A DNA stretch of 58,340 bases, from assembly GCA_964558235.1 (NCBI GenBank), contig CAZLCK010000003.1, positions 1-58,340 of the forward strand, read 5' to 3'. Made by a program: the position numbers and the translations under genes. Shown in pieces: positions 48,851 through 58,155 of this stretch. The first letter of the stretch is position 1. Every line of letters begins with the position of its first letter. Source of the stretch: CAZLCK01 sp964558235 (GTDB lineage Bacteria; Actinomycetota; Coriobacteriia; Coriobacteriales; CADBOM01). Under the pieces are notes generated by a model. It did no database searches, had not been told where the DNA came from, and saw only the letters and a list, made by a program, of their open reading frames with translations.

Positions 48851-50356
48851 TCACCGGCTTTCAAGAAGTGTGCTCTTGTCTTTAACTAGTCTTGCTAGAG
48901 GTTCTATATAGGCCTGCTCATCNNNNNNNNNNNNNNNNNNNNNNNNNNNNNNNNNNNNNNNNNNNNNNNNNNNNNNNNNNNNNNNNNNNNNNNNNNNNNN
49001 NNNNNNNNNNNNNNNNNNNNNNCTTATATCTCTGTCACCTATATTCATGCTATCTGAGGTTGAGTTAATCTCGGTTTTGTGATCACTTGTACTTGCAGCA
49101 TAGTTATCGCTTGGGCGCAATCCCTCTCTTGCCATCTCGATTAGCTCTTCAAGAAATTCGTCGGCATCTCGTCCATATACCTTAGCTTTATATCCACTAT
49201 CAATTAAAGCGTGTTTGGCATTTTGAATATCTTGCAAGTTAATATCTTGGTCAAATATCTCTAGCAACTTTGTAAAATTCTTTGGATCGTAAAAAAGCCC
49301 CTTGATAAAGGCGGTAAATGCCAATGCATAATCTAGTGGCATTGAATCTGCCATACGAATTTCGATGTAGCGCTTAAGTCTTGCATCAAAGAAAAACATT
49401 GAGAGAAGATGTTCAATTTCTCTGTCATCCAAAAGATGTCCTTCGTAGATCTCAGCAGCACTATTATTTCCGTGGTAAACAGCTGTCGAGTCATCCCCAG
49501 CTTTTGTAAGAGTAAGGATTGGGGGCCGATCCATGATCATCTTTGCATAGGTGAGATAGCTTGGGTTTGGTTCAAACAAAAATGGCGCAGGCCCAGATCT
49601 ATATGGGTCAACGTCGTCCCAAATTGCAGCTCTGGCCATTCGCTTAGGAACGTTAATCCCCGAAACGGAGAAGTTCTCTACCCCAACCTTTGCATTTTCA
49701 AAGACAGGCGAGTTGTCACACAAAAAATAGATTAGAGGACCAAGTAGTGTGGCAATTCTCATCTTTGCCATACAATCCTCTTCATCAGTAAAGTCGATGG
49801 ATACTTGCGTAGAAGCACTGCCTCTCATCATACAGATGCCACATTTGCCAGTGGATTTAAAATAGGAATCCATCATCTTGTAGCGATGTTTTGGAATCAA
49901 AGGGATATCCCTCGCACACTCTTTTAAGCGATATCCCTTGGTCAGTAGTTCATATCCGTATTTTTTTAGAGCCTTATCGATCTCATCTCTAAATTTTAGA
50001 TAGGCATTTTTTAGATCCCCAACGCCACAAAAAGGACCAATGCTGATCTCTAGTTGGGCTCCTGGCTCAATCGAAACTGGAGCATTTGGTCTATCTATTC
50101 CAATCAAGCGTTTACGATCGTCTTGATCTATTGCAAAATGCTGATCCTCATAAAGTGGAGATAGTGCTTCGAGAATATCCTCTACGCCTAGAATTTGCTT
50201 AGCGTTAGTATCTTTGTCATAAAAGATAGAATTAAGATTGCTATCCACAACAAAATGCTCGATTTCCAAGCCAAGCTTTCGCGTGGACTCACAAGATTCT
50301 CCAGCTTTTAAATAATTTGCTATTGCTTCAACATTAGCGTTGTATGTATTGCTCAT
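48851..50356 (-). CDS. Glutamate-cysteine ligase (GCS2/EgtA-like), near-C-terminal gap
   Basis: This carboxylate-amine ligase makes gamma-Glu-Cys or a related gamma-glutamyl compound. It has RKLGLEIEHFVV (N-terminal catalytic Glu), SIEPGAQLEISIGPF, MMRGSASTQVSIDF, FEPNPSYLTYAKM-type substrate loop and ARLKRYIEIRMADSMP, the order seen in plant/actinobacterial-type GCS2 enzymes. A gap of unknown length falls near the C-terminus (residues beyond about 440); the final DEQAYIEPLARLVKDKSTLL fits the family. Its stop overlaps the ribosome site of the ATP-grasp gene. It is the first gene of the operon and divergent from metK. Use in glutathione, ergothioneine or another thiol cannot be decided from sequence. 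Confidence 0.88.
   Translation of the reverse strand: MSNTYNANVEAIANYLKAGESCESTRKLGLEIEHFVVDSNLNSIFYDKDTNAKQILGVEDILEALSPLYEDQHFAIDQDDRKRLIGIDRPNAPVSIEPGAQLEISIGPFCGVGDLKNAYLKFRDEIDKALKKYGYELLTKGYRLKECARDIPLIPKHRYKMMDSYFKSTGKCGICMMRGSASTQVSIDFTDEEDCMAKMRIATLLGPLIYFLCDNSPVFENAKVGVENFSVSGINVPKRMARAAIWDDVDPYRSGPAPFLFEPNPSYLTYAKMIMDRPPILTLTKAGDDSTAVYHGNNSAAEIYEGHLLDDREIEHLLSMFFFDARLKRYIEIRMADSMPLDYALAFTAFIKGLFYDPKNFTKLLEIFDQDINLQDIQNAKHALIDSGYKAKVYGRDADEFLEELIEMAREGLRPSDNYAASTSDHKTEINSTSDSMNIGDRDIXXXXXXXXXXXXXXXXXXXXXXXXXXXXXXXXXXDEQAYIEPLARLVKDKSTLLESR
48923..49022. other. Assembly gap (100 N) in glutamate-cysteine ligase gene
   Basis: Fixed-length placeholder. The reading frame happens to stay open across it, but the number of residues lost is unknown. 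Confidence 0.99.
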
Positions 50357-50523
50357 GATTGTCCAATTATGCCAAAAAGTTCGACTAGTTACGCCATAAG
50401 ATATGCTCTTGCTTTCGTGGTTGTTATAGTATGAACTGGTTAATGAACATTTCTTATGTAGTTTTTCTTCGTTAAGATATTAAAAGATTTTAAAAGGTTT
50501 GTCTTTTTAAAGAAGGAGCGGCA
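50357..50523. promoter_or_regulatory. Divergent region glutamate-cysteine ligase / metK
   Basis: This AT-rich 167-bp spacer serves two divergent units. An imperfect hairpin TTTAAAAG (50489-50496)/CTTTTTAAA (50503-50511) lies just before the metK ribosome site GAAGGAG. I see no SAM-riboswitch core motifs; a short AT hairpin is too weak to call an attenuator. Confidence 0.35.
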
Positions 50524-51798
50524 ATGAGCTCAAGTGATGCACAAACAAGCTACTTATTTACCTCAGAATCTGTTACCGAGGGACATCCAGACAAAATCTG
50601 CGATCAGATTTCTGACGCGATTGTTGATGAGATTTTAAGACAAGAAGCAGAGCTTGCTGCTTTAGGCTATGTTTCCAAAGATGGCGTTGCTGCCGATCCA
50701 GCAAATGCACATATTGCCTGCGAGACCTTTACAACCACCGGTTTGATCGCTGTATGTGGTGAGATTAGAACTGTTGCAAATATCGATGTTCAAGCTATTG
50801 CACGCGATGTTGTAGATAGTATTGGGTATAACGATGCTAGCTATGGTTTTGATTGCAATACTTGTGCTGTTATCAATGCAATTCATGGACAATCCCCAGA
50901 CATCGCTATGGGAGTTGACGAATCTTATGAGATTCAACAGGGCATTGAGGATGGAAGCGATGAATACGACAAGGTCGGCGCTGGCGATCAGGGCATGATG
51001 TTTGGCTATGCCTGTAACGAGACCAAGACTTTGTTGCCGATGCCAATCTATCTAGCGCATCGTCTCTCAGAGCGTTTGACAGCTGTGAGAAAAGATGGAA
51101 CTCTTCCTTATCTTCGCCCAGACGGCAAGACTCAAGTTAGCGTTAGATATGTCGATGGAAAGCCAGTAGGCGTTGAGACCGTTCTGATCTCATCTCAGCA
51201 TGCCGATGGAATCGATATCCAAGGTCAGATGAAGCCGGACTTTATCGAGCACATCATAAAGCCTGTCTTTGAAGCTGAAGATGTCGCTTTTGATGATTCC
51301 GTTGAGGTTTTAGTCAATCCAACTGGGCGCTTTGTCGTTGGTGGCCCAATGGGTGATACTGGTCTTACTGGACGTAAGATTATCGTCGATACTTACGGTG
51401 GAATGGGACGTCACGGTGGTGGAGCATTTTCTGGAAAGGACTGCACCAAAGTCGACCGTTCTGCTGCTTATGCTGCACGTTGGATCGCTAAAAATATCGT
51501 TGCTGCTGGCATCGCTGAAAAGTGCGAAGTTCAGCTTGCTTATGCAATCGGTGTTGCCGATCCTCTATCTGTTTATGTTGAGTCATTTGGCACTTCAAAG
51601 TATGGTCCAGAGGAGCTTGAGGCCGCTGTCCGCAAGGTATTTGATCTTCGCCCAGCAGCTATCATCGATGCTTTGCAATTGCGCAAACCAATCTTTAGAA
51701 AGACCTGCAATTATGGTCATTTTGGTCGTGAGCTTCCAGAGTTTTTGTGGGAGAAAACTAATCGCACCGAAGAACTAAGGGCTGCTTTGGGAGAGTAA
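50524..51798 (+). CDS. metK: S-adenosylmethionine synthetase
   Basis: This 424-residue enzyme condenses methionine and ATP to SAM. SVTEGHPDKICDQISDAI (N-terminal domain), GAGDQGMMFGYACNET, GGPMGDTGLTGRKIIVDTYGG and the P-loop-like GGGAFSGKDCTKVDRSAAY are all present, ending with NYGHFGRELPEFLWEKT. It is slightly longer than E. coli MetK because of an insertion near residue 45 (LAALGYVSKDGVAADPANA). The ribosome site is strong. It supplies methyl donor for RsmH, RsmB and the tandem methyltransferase in this window. priA follows 16 bp later. Confidence 0.98.
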   Translation: MSSSDAQTSYLFTSESVTEGHPDKICDQISDAIVDEILRQEAELAALGYVSKDGVAADPANAHIACETFTTTGLIAVCGEIRTVANIDVQAIARDVVDSIGYNDASYGFDCNTCAVINAIHGQSPDIAMGVDESYEIQQGIEDGSDEYDKVGAGDQGMMFGYACNETKTLLPMPIYLAHRLSERLTAVRKDGTLPYLRPDGKTQVSVRYVDGKPVGVETVLISSQHADGIDIQGQMKPDFIEHIIKPVFEAEDVAFDDSVEVLVNPTGRFVVGGPMGDTGLTGRKIIVDTYGGMGRHGGGAFSGKDCTKVDRSAAYAARWIAKNIVAAGIAEKCEVQLAYAIGVADPLSVYVESFGTSKYGPEELEAAVRKVFDLRPAAIIDALQLRKPIFRKTCNYGHFGRELPEFLWEKTNRTEELRAALGE

Positions 51799-51814
51799 GT
51801 TTTTATAAGTTTAA

Positions 51815-54109
51815 GTGTCTGCCGATAGCTTAAAAGATAAGTTATATGTAGCCGAGATAGCACTCGATATACCTGCGCGTGTCCTAGAGGGCTCGTTTAC
51901 CTATTTAATTCCAGATGGTATGGATGTCGAAATTGGACAGAGCGTGAAGGTAACGTTTGGGCATAGGCCAGCAATCGGTTATGTATTGGATGTATCTTAT
52001 AGGGATCCTGACGAATTTAATTTCAAACTTAATTACATTGAAGCAGTCTTATCTAAGTCGTGGTTTGACGAGATCAGTGCCTCCATTGCTAGGTGGATTT
52101 CGAAAGAATATTTGGGCACGTTAAGTGAGTCGGTAAAGCTATTTTTACCGCCAAGATCCTCTCCGCGTTTTAAGAAAGCAAAGGATGGTACGTGGCAATA
52201 TATTGCTCCCAGTGTAGCAGCGGTAGATGATAGATGGGTAAGCCTTACTTCAGAGGGTCTTTCATATGAGCCGGATAGAAGGTCTACTAAACAACGCGCT
52301 GTAATAGATGCGCTTTTGTTTGGTGAGATGCGTGTGACAGATCTAAGTATCGAAATTGGAAATGTCTCTAATGTGCTAAAAACTCTCGAGCAAAAAGGCG
52401 TTGTGAAAATCGAGTATAGGCGCAAAATCCGTGGTCTTGAAAAATCAGCTGACCGGTCAAGTGCCATTAAAGAACTTGCTGAAGGACAGGTTAGCGCTCT
52501 AAAGGTTATTCATGAGGCCTTTGAAGCTCAAGATGGGCAAGTCGTAGTTGTAGATGGAGTGACAGGCTCTGGTAAAACCGAGGTTTATCTGCAGGCAATA
52601 TCTGAGGTGATCGCAGCTGGAAAGACCGCATGTGTATTAGTTCCTGAGATCTCTTTGACACCTCAGACTGTAGGTCGTTTTAGATCGAGATTTGGAGATC
52701 TTGTCGCCGTTTTACATTCGAGGCTTTCATATGGTGAACGTTTTGATCAGTGGTCATTGATAAGAGAAGGCAAGGCCAGGGTTGTTGTAGGAGCGCGCTC
52801 TGCTCTATTTGCGCCACTTCAAAACTTAGGATTGATAGTTATCGATGAGGAACATGAGTCCTCATATAAGCAGGGATCGTCACCGAGATATCATTCAAGA
52901 GAGGTTGCGGCTAAGATTGCTAAAGCCAGAGGGGCTACACTCGTTTTGGGTTCTGCAAGTCCTTCAATTGAGACTTTACATAATTGCGAAATTGGTCGGT
53001 ACAAAAAAGTTATACTCCCTAAGCGAGCAAGTGGAAGAGAGCTACCTACTGTAGAGATAGTAGATTTGGCTAAAGAGTTTTCAGATGGGAATCGCTCGAT
53101 GCTCTCAAGAGCGCTCTCAGAGGCTCTGCTAGAAAATGCGCGAAAGCATCAAAAGTCCGTTCTTCTTTTGAATCGCCGCGGATTTGCATCATTTTTGCTC
53201 TGCAGAGAGTGTGGATTTGTGCCGGAATGTCCATCATGTTCGACATCTTTGACTTTTCATGGTGGGCACAAAAATCGAGAAAACTTTTTGATGTGTCATC
53301 ATTGCGGGCATAAAGAGCCTGTTCTACCACGATGCCCACAGTGTCAAAGCCCATATTTAAGGCAACTAGGTCCGGGCACTCAATTTGCCTTCGATCAAAT
53401 TCAGGCACTACTCGGCTCAGATGTTCCAATTATTCGTATGGATGCCGACACTACATCCAAAAAAGGCGCGCATGAAAAACTTCTAAACGAGTTTGCTGCA
53501 GCCAAAGGCGGAGTTTTGCTTGGAACTCAGATGATTGCAAAGGGATTAGATTTTCCAGATGTTACATTAGCGGGAGTTCTAATAGCAGATACAACGCTCA
53601 AGCTGCCAGATTTTAAGGCGGGAGAGAGGACGTTTCAGCTAATCGAGCAGGTGGCAGGACGTGCTGGAAGAGCCGATAAACCAGGCAGGGTCATCGTTCA
53701 AACTTATTGGCCCGACCACCCAGCTATCAAAGCTGCGGCGGTGCATGACAGAGAGATGTTTTTAAAAGCAGAACTTCCACTAAGAAAAGAGGCGGGCTAT
53801 CCACCTTATAGACGCCTGCTCAATATCTTGATTTGGGGATCAAAAGATGAAGAGGTCGCAAAGACCGCCGAAGATCTGTCGTTAGAGTTAAGGAATAAAA
53901 CTAGTTATATCGATGATCCAAACTTCGAAATCTTAGGTCCAAGTCCTTGCTTGCTTTCAAAATTGCGTGGTGTGTGGAGATGGCATATCGTTTTAAAAGG
54001 CTCGCCAAATGCAGATCTACCTGCGTTAGTATCTGATATCTTAAATAGGCGTCATCGTACCGAGCATGTTAGTGTTGCTGCCGATTGTGATCCTGTAGAT
54101 CTGTTCTAA
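51815..54109 (+). CDS. priA: Primosomal protein N' (PriA helicase)
   Basis: This 764-residue superfamily 2 helicase restarts stalled replication forks. The N-terminal DNA-binding domain (VAEIALDIPARVLEGSFTYLIP) is followed by the helicase core: Walker A VTGSGKTEVYLQAI, DEEHESSYKQ, LGSASPSIETL. An eight-Cys zinc region follows (CRECGFVPECPSC, CHHCGHKEP, CPQC), then GTQMIAKGLDFPDVTLAGVL and EQVAGRAGRADKPG. All PriA elements are present. The start is GTG 51815. It is transcribed with metK; def begins 111 bp on. Confidence 0.95.
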   Translation: MSADSLKDKLYVAEIALDIPARVLEGSFTYLIPDGMDVEIGQSVKVTFGHRPAIGYVLDVSYRDPDEFNFKLNYIEAVLSKSWFDEISASIARWISKEYLGTLSESVKLFLPPRSSPRFKKAKDGTWQYIAPSVAAVDDRWVSLTSEGLSYEPDRRSTKQRAVIDALLFGEMRVTDLSIEIGNVSNVLKTLEQKGVVKIEYRRKIRGLEKSADRSSAIKELAEGQVSALKVIHEAFEAQDGQVVVVDGVTGSGKTEVYLQAISEVIAAGKTACVLVPEISLTPQTVGRFRSRFGDLVAVLHSRLSYGERFDQWSLIREGKARVVVGARSALFAPLQNLGLIVIDEEHESSYKQGSSPRYHSREVAAKIAKARGATLVLGSASPSIETLHNCEIGRYKKVILPKRASGRELPTVEIVDLAKEFSDGNRSMLSRALSEALLENARKHQKSVLLLNRRGFASFLLCRECGFVPECPSCSTSLTFHGGHKNRENFLMCHHCGHKEPVLPRCPQCQSPYLRQLGPGTQFAFDQIQALLGSDVPIIRMDADTTSKKGAHEKLLNEFAAAKGGVLLGTQMIAKGLDFPDVTLAGVLIADTTLKLPDFKAGERTFQLIEQVAGRAGRADKPGRVIVQTYWPDHPAIKAAAVHDREMFLKAELPLRKEAGYPPYRRLLNILIWGSKDEEVAKTAEDLSLELRNKTSYIDDPNFEILGPSPCLLSKLRGVWRWHIVLKGSPNADLPALVSDILNRRHRTEHVSVAADCDPVDLF

Positions 54110-54147
54110 ACTAAGACGCAAGCAACTAAAATAAACCTAACTAGTAC

Positions 54148-54181
54148 CTGACTAGTAGACAAACCTAACTAATAGACATTC
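54148..54181. repeat. 17-bp imperfect tandem repeat upstream of def
   Basis: CTGACTAGTAGACAAAC (54148-54164) is followed by CTAACTAATAGACATTC (54165-54181); CTAACTAGTAC just upstream is a partial third unit. It occupies the priA-def spacer, where a def promoter might be expected. Confidence 0.75.
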
Positions 54182-54220
54182 ATAAAGCATTATTCTTAGC
54201 TTTGCCGAGAGGAGTCAGAC

Positions 54221-54748
54221 GTGGAGATCGTCACAGTCCCTAATCCTATACTTCGTAAAGAGTGCGAGGATGTGGATATCAAGGCAGAGCCCGATCTAGA
54301 ACAATTCGTCAAGGATTTGTCGAAGATAATGTATAACTCAAATGGCTGTGGTATCGCTGCCCCACAAGTCGGCGTCTCTAAAAAGATTGTCGTAATCGAC
54401 ATCGAGTATGGCCAAGAAAAGAAAAATCCTATCTATCTCATCAATCCAAGGATAGAAAACACATCTGGCGAAGAAGTTATAGACGAAGAGGGGTGTCTAT
54501 CTGTCCCAGGAATTACCGTTAGCGTTGTTAGACCAGAAAAGGCTTTCGTTGTTGCACAAGATCTAAATGGCGATGAGTTTGAGATAGATGCCGAAGGTTT
54601 TTTGGCACGATGCCTTCAGCATGAGATCGATCATCTTCATGGAATTACCATGCTAGAACATCTCAATGTTATGGATAGGATTGCAAAGCTCGAAGAATAT
54701 AAGGCTGCCATCGCCGCTGGAGCGGCTCCCGGTCAAACCACTGCGTAG
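54221..54748 (+). CDS. def: Peptide deformylase
   Basis: This 175-residue metalloenzyme removes the formyl group from new proteins. The three family motifs are GCGIAAPQVG (GxGxAAPQ), EEGCLSVPG with the metal Cys, and QHEIDHLHG with the two metal His and catalytic Glu. The start is GTG 54221, preceded by GAGAGGAG. A C-terminal Ala-rich tail (AAIAAGAAPG) is dispensable-looking. It precedes fmt, whose product adds the formyl group, a very common pairing; the spacer is 49 bp with its own SD for fmt. Confidence 0.97.
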   Translation: MEIVTVPNPILRKECEDVDIKAEPDLEQFVKDLSKIMYNSNGCGIAAPQVGVSKKIVVIDIEYGQEKKNPIYLINPRIENTSGEEVIDEEGCLSVPGITVSVVRPEKAFVVAQDLNGDEFEIDAEGFLARCLQHEIDHLHGITMLEHLNVMDRIAKLEEYKAAIAAGAAPGQTTA

Positions 54749-54797
54749 AGTTACTAAATCAAAAAAACATTCAAATCTTTAGGAGACCATTTTCAAG

Positions 54798-55763
54798 ATG
54801 ACAAGAGTTGTCTTTATGGGAACACCAAATTTTGCTGTTCCAGCACTGCAATTGTTATCACGTGTACCGACTTTCGAAGTTGTGTGCGTTTTTACTAGAC
54901 CAGACACAGTATCGGGTAGAGGAAAGGCACTGCGCCCATCTCCTGTGAAAGAGTTCTGTCTACAACATGGTATTAGAGTAGAGACGCCTAAGGATTTTAG
55001 TGACGAAAAAACGATCGAGCTTTTGCGTGAGATGAATCCAGAGCTGATCGTCGTAGCTTCCTATGGGGTGATTTTACCCAAGGAGGTTTTGGAAATTCCA
55101 AAGTATGGATGCATTAACATTCACGCCTCACTTTTACCAACTTGGAGAGGTGCTGCCCCAATTGAGCGCGCCATTTTGGCGGGAGATTCTGAAGTTGGAA
55201 TCAGTATCATGAAGATGCAGGAGGGATTAGATAGCGGTCCGTGGTGCTTGAAAAAGTCAATCTCACCTGGAATTCGAGATAGGCATGCTCTAACTTTGGC
55301 GCTCGCTAAACTTGGTGCAGAGGCTTTATTGGAGACTTTGCCAAGAATTATATCTGGCGAGGTCATTTGGATTGATCAAAATCACGATAATGCTACCTAT
55401 GCAAAGAAAATTCATAAAGCTGAGCTTAGGTTAAACCCTGCCGATAGCGCGGAGGTTAATTGCAGAAAAGTTAGAGCATCAAGTGATCATGCGCCCGCAA
55501 AGGCGATAGTATGCACAAGACCGTGCTCCATTATAAGTGCAGATATCCCACGTTTTAAACAAGATAGCGAGATCCAAAGTGATAGCCTAGCGCCAGGGGA
55601 GGTTATCTACAAAGATAAAAGACTTTTTCTTACCACAGCTGATGGCATCTTTGAAGTTAAAAAAATTAAGCCCGACGGTAAGCGTGAGATGGATGCACAG
55701 GAATTTGCTGCAGGAATCCATAGTATTTTATCTAAAGAGGCTAAATGGGAGCCACTTGCATGA
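54798..55763 (+). CDS. fmt: Methionyl-tRNA formyltransferase
   Basis: This 321-residue enzyme transfers a formyl group from 10-formyl-THF to initiator Met-tRNA. FMGTPNFAVPALQLL starts the catalytic domain, and INIHASLLPTWRGAAPIERAI holds the catalytic Asn and His, followed by MKMQEGLDSGPW with the active Asp. The C-terminal OB-like tRNA-binding domain (residues about 210-315) is complete. The stop overlaps the rsmB start by 4 bp (ATGA). Confidence 0.97.
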   Translation: MTRVVFMGTPNFAVPALQLLSRVPTFEVVCVFTRPDTVSGRGKALRPSPVKEFCLQHGIRVETPKDFSDEKTIELLREMNPELIVVASYGVILPKEVLEIPKYGCINIHASLLPTWRGAAPIERAILAGDSEVGISIMKMQEGLDSGPWCLKKSISPGIRDRHALTLALAKLGAEALLETLPRIISGEVIWIDQNHDNATYAKKIHKAELRLNPADSAEVNCRKVRASSDHAPAKAIVCTRPCSIISADIPRFKQDSEIQSDSLAPGEVIYKDKRLFLTTADGIFEVKKIKPDGKREMDAQEFAAGIHSILSKEAKWEPLA

Positions 55764-57097
55764 GTGTTTTGAGTCCAGCTAGAGCATTAGCACTAAAAGT
55801 TACCTCACAGGTGAGGGTTAGAAACTCTTATGTCCAAAACACTATCGAATCAGTAATTCGAAAAGCTAAAGGCATCTCTAAAAACGACAAAGCTTTTGCA
55901 GAACTTTTAAGTACTGGCGTTGTGAGCGTTTGGGGTACTCTCGATGAGATAATCGATCGTAATCTTAACTCTCCAAATGATATTAAACCAGATGTGCGTG
56001 ACGCGCTAAGAATCAGTACTTATGAGTTGGCATTTTTAGGAAAGCAGGATCACGCTGTAGTCGATCAGGGTGTGGAGCTCGTTAAAAGCGTAGCCTTGCG
56101 CGCCTCTGGTGTTGGAAATAAGATTTTGCGACGTATTGCACAAGATGTTAGGTATTTTCCTTGGGGAGATCCAAATGTTGATGACGATGCACTAGCAAGA
56201 AAAACTGGCTTTCCTTATTGGATGGCAGATAGGTTGATTGCTGAATTAGGTCGTGATAAGGCAGTCGTTTTTATGCTTACTTCTAGCGACCCATCACCTA
56301 TGTTTGTCGCTATAAATTCACTTAAATCCACTACGGATCAAGCAATGCAACGCTTGGAGGAAATTGGAGCAAAACCAGCTATATTAGGTCCTAAAAACAG
56401 AGGATGTATCAAAATTGGAGAGCCTGCAGCTCTACTTAAAAGTGAGCTTATAGGTGATGGTACTCTTCTGATAACAGATGCATCTGCCCAGTTGACAGCT
56501 CTAGCTGCGACTCCTCCAAAAGAGGGCTATTTTTTAGAGATTGGGAGTGGTCGTGGCACTAAAACAATACTTTTACAAAGCAATGCCAATAAGACTTACT
56601 CAAAACAGGGAGAAATTTATTGCGTTGATATTCATGGGTTTAAATCCAAGGTTTTACAGCAACGACTCGAACAATTTGGAGTTAAAAATATCTACACATT
56701 TGAAGGTGATGCATCTAATTTGGACGCTATAGGTGGCCTGCCTAAAACATTTAAAAAGGCTTTGATAGATGCTCCATGTTCTGGTCTTGGAACTCTTAGA
56801 CGCCATCCCGAGATACGCTGGAAGCTTGAACCTTCTGATATTACTATGATGGCTGGTCTAGGCCTTGAGATGCTTAAAAGTGTCTCGCCAAGAATCGAAG
56901 TTGGCGGAAGTATTGTTTATTCAACCTGTACAGTTTTTAAAGAAGAGAATACCGATGTTATAGCAGCGTTTTTGGAATGTGAACAGGGGAAAAACTATCG
57001 TATACAAAAAATTGGAGAGATGGACTATGTACAAAATTCTCTTGTACCAAATGGCCCAGATGTTCACTTTATCGCTGTATTAGAGCGCGTTTGTTAG
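55760..57097 (+). CDS. rsmB: 16S rRNA (cytosine967-C5)-methyltransferase RsmB
   Basis: This 445-residue m5C methyltransferase has an N-terminal NusB-like RNA-binding domain (residues 1-140, RALALKVTSQV to LRRIAQDVRYFP) and a C-terminal catalytic domain. GYFLEIGSGRGTKTILLQ is the SAM loop (in place of the usual APGGKT form), DAPCSGLGTLRRHPEIRWK carries one catalytic Cys and YSTCTVFKEEN the second. The start is ATG 55760, overlapping the fmt stop by 4 bp; an in-frame ATG at 55745 is less likely. The def-fmt-rsmB order is standard. Confidence 0.93.
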   Translation: MSVLSPARALALKVTSQVRVRNSYVQNTIESVIRKAKGISKNDKAFAELLSTGVVSVWGTLDEIIDRNLNSPNDIKPDVRDALRISTYELAFLGKQDHAVVDQGVELVKSVALRASGVGNKILRRIAQDVRYFPWGDPNVDDDALARKTGFPYWMADRLIAELGRDKAVVFMLTSSDPSPMFVAINSLKSTTDQAMQRLEEIGAKPAILGPKNRGCIKIGEPAALLKSELIGDGTLLITDASAQLTALAATPPKEGYFLEIGSGRGTKTILLQSNANKTYSKQGEIYCVDIHGFKSKVLQQRLEQFGVKNIYTFEGDASNLDAIGGLPKTFKKALIDAPCSGLGTLRRHPEIRWKLEPSDITMMAGLGLEMLKSVSPRIEVGGSIVYSTCTVFKEENTDVIAAFLECEQGKNYRIQKIGEMDYVQNSLVPNGPDVHFIAVLERVC

Positions 57098-57198
57098 TGG
57101 GTTTTCTGCTAGAATCGCCTTAAACAGTTGGATGTTTTATTGTTTAGCGAATATAACAGATTATGGATGCTTTTTAGTTGCAAGCAAAGGAGCTACTT

Positions 57199-58155
57199 AT
57201 GCAGGAATCTCATGTCATGGATGTTCTTCGCGTGGCCCAAAAGGCAGCGATCGCTGCTGCTGATTGGAATGGACGCGGCGACAAGGTTTCAGCCGACCAA
57301 GCGGCAACTACTGCCATGAGGGAAGCCTTTAATGAAATGGATTTCTCAGGCAGAATCGTTATAGGAGAGGGTGAGCGCGATGAAGCCCCTATGCTCTATA
57401 TTGGCGAGGAACTTGGACGCGGTGGTGAAAAGATCGATATTGCTGTTGATCCTCTAGAGGGAACAAATCTTTGTGCATATAATCGCCCAAATGCTCTAAC
57501 TACTATTGCTATTGCTCCACGTGGGGGTCTTCTATTTGCTCCAGATACTTATATGAATAAGATTGCAGCTGGTCCAGCGTGCAAGGGTCTTGTTCATATC
57601 GACAAGAGCCCAGAAGAAAATGTAAGAGCAGTTGCAAAAGCGTTAGGCAAGGATGTTCGTGAGGTTAATGTTTGTATCTTATTGCGCGATCGTCATGAGG
57701 GATTAATCCAAGCTGTTCGCGAGACGGGCGCTAGAGTGCGTTTAATCGACGACGGTGACGTTTTTGGCGCAATAGCCACGGCTGTTGACCACACAGGTAT
57801 CGACCTTTATATGGGTGCTGGAGGCTCACCTGAGGGTGTTTTAGCCTGCGCTGGTCTTAAGGCTGTTGGTGGTGAGTTCCAAGGAAGATTTCAGTGGAGA
57901 ACCGAAGAGGAGCGTCAACGCGCTTTAGCCACAGCTGAGGTTGATGTCGATGGTCTTTTGACGATGGACGATTTGGTTAGAACCGATGACGTTGCATTTA
58001 TCGCTTGTGGTGTAACAGATGGCGAGATGGTAAAAGGCGTTAAGATCACTTCAGATTATGTCTCTACCGATGCAGTTGTTATGAGCGCATCGTCAAATTC
58101 TGTGCAATTTATTAAGACAATCTCTCGTACAGGAGAGGGCTCTATTAGCTTTTAA
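57199..58155 (+). CDS. glpX: Fructose-1,6-bisphosphatase class II GlpX
   Basis: This 318-residue enzyme hydrolyses fructose 1,6-bisphosphate in gluconeogenesis. The start is ATG 57199, with AAAGGAG at 57186-57192. Catalytic and metal motifs GEGERDEAPMLYIGEELG and DPLEGTNLCAYNRP are intact, as are GPACKGLVHIDKSPEEN, GAGGSPEGVLACAGLKAVGG and FIACGVTDGEMVKGV. The length is close to E. coli GlpX and the actinobacterial enzymes. A 101-bp spacer separates it from rsmB, so it probably has its own promoter. No terminator is obvious in the 185 bp that follow. Confidence 0.97.
   Translation: MQESHVMDVLRVAQKAAIAAADWNGRGDKVSADQAATTAMREAFNEMDFSGRIVIGEGERDEAPMLYIGEELGRGGEKIDIAVDPLEGTNLCAYNRPNALTTIAIAPRGGLLFAPDTYMNKIAAGPACKGLVHIDKSPEENVRAVAKALGKDVREVNVCILLRDRHEGLIQAVRETGARVRLIDDGDVFGAIATAVDHTGIDLYMGAGGSPEGVLACAGLKAVGGEFQGRFQWRTEEERQRALATAEVDVDGLLTMDDLVRTDDVAFIACGVTDGEMVKGVKITSDYVSTDAVVMSASSNSVQFIKTISRTGEGSISF

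Noticed and set aside
50357..50523. SAM riboswitch before metK
   Set aside because: No conserved SAM-I, SAM-II or SAM-IV core or GA-rich helices were seen; only a weak AT-rich hairpin.
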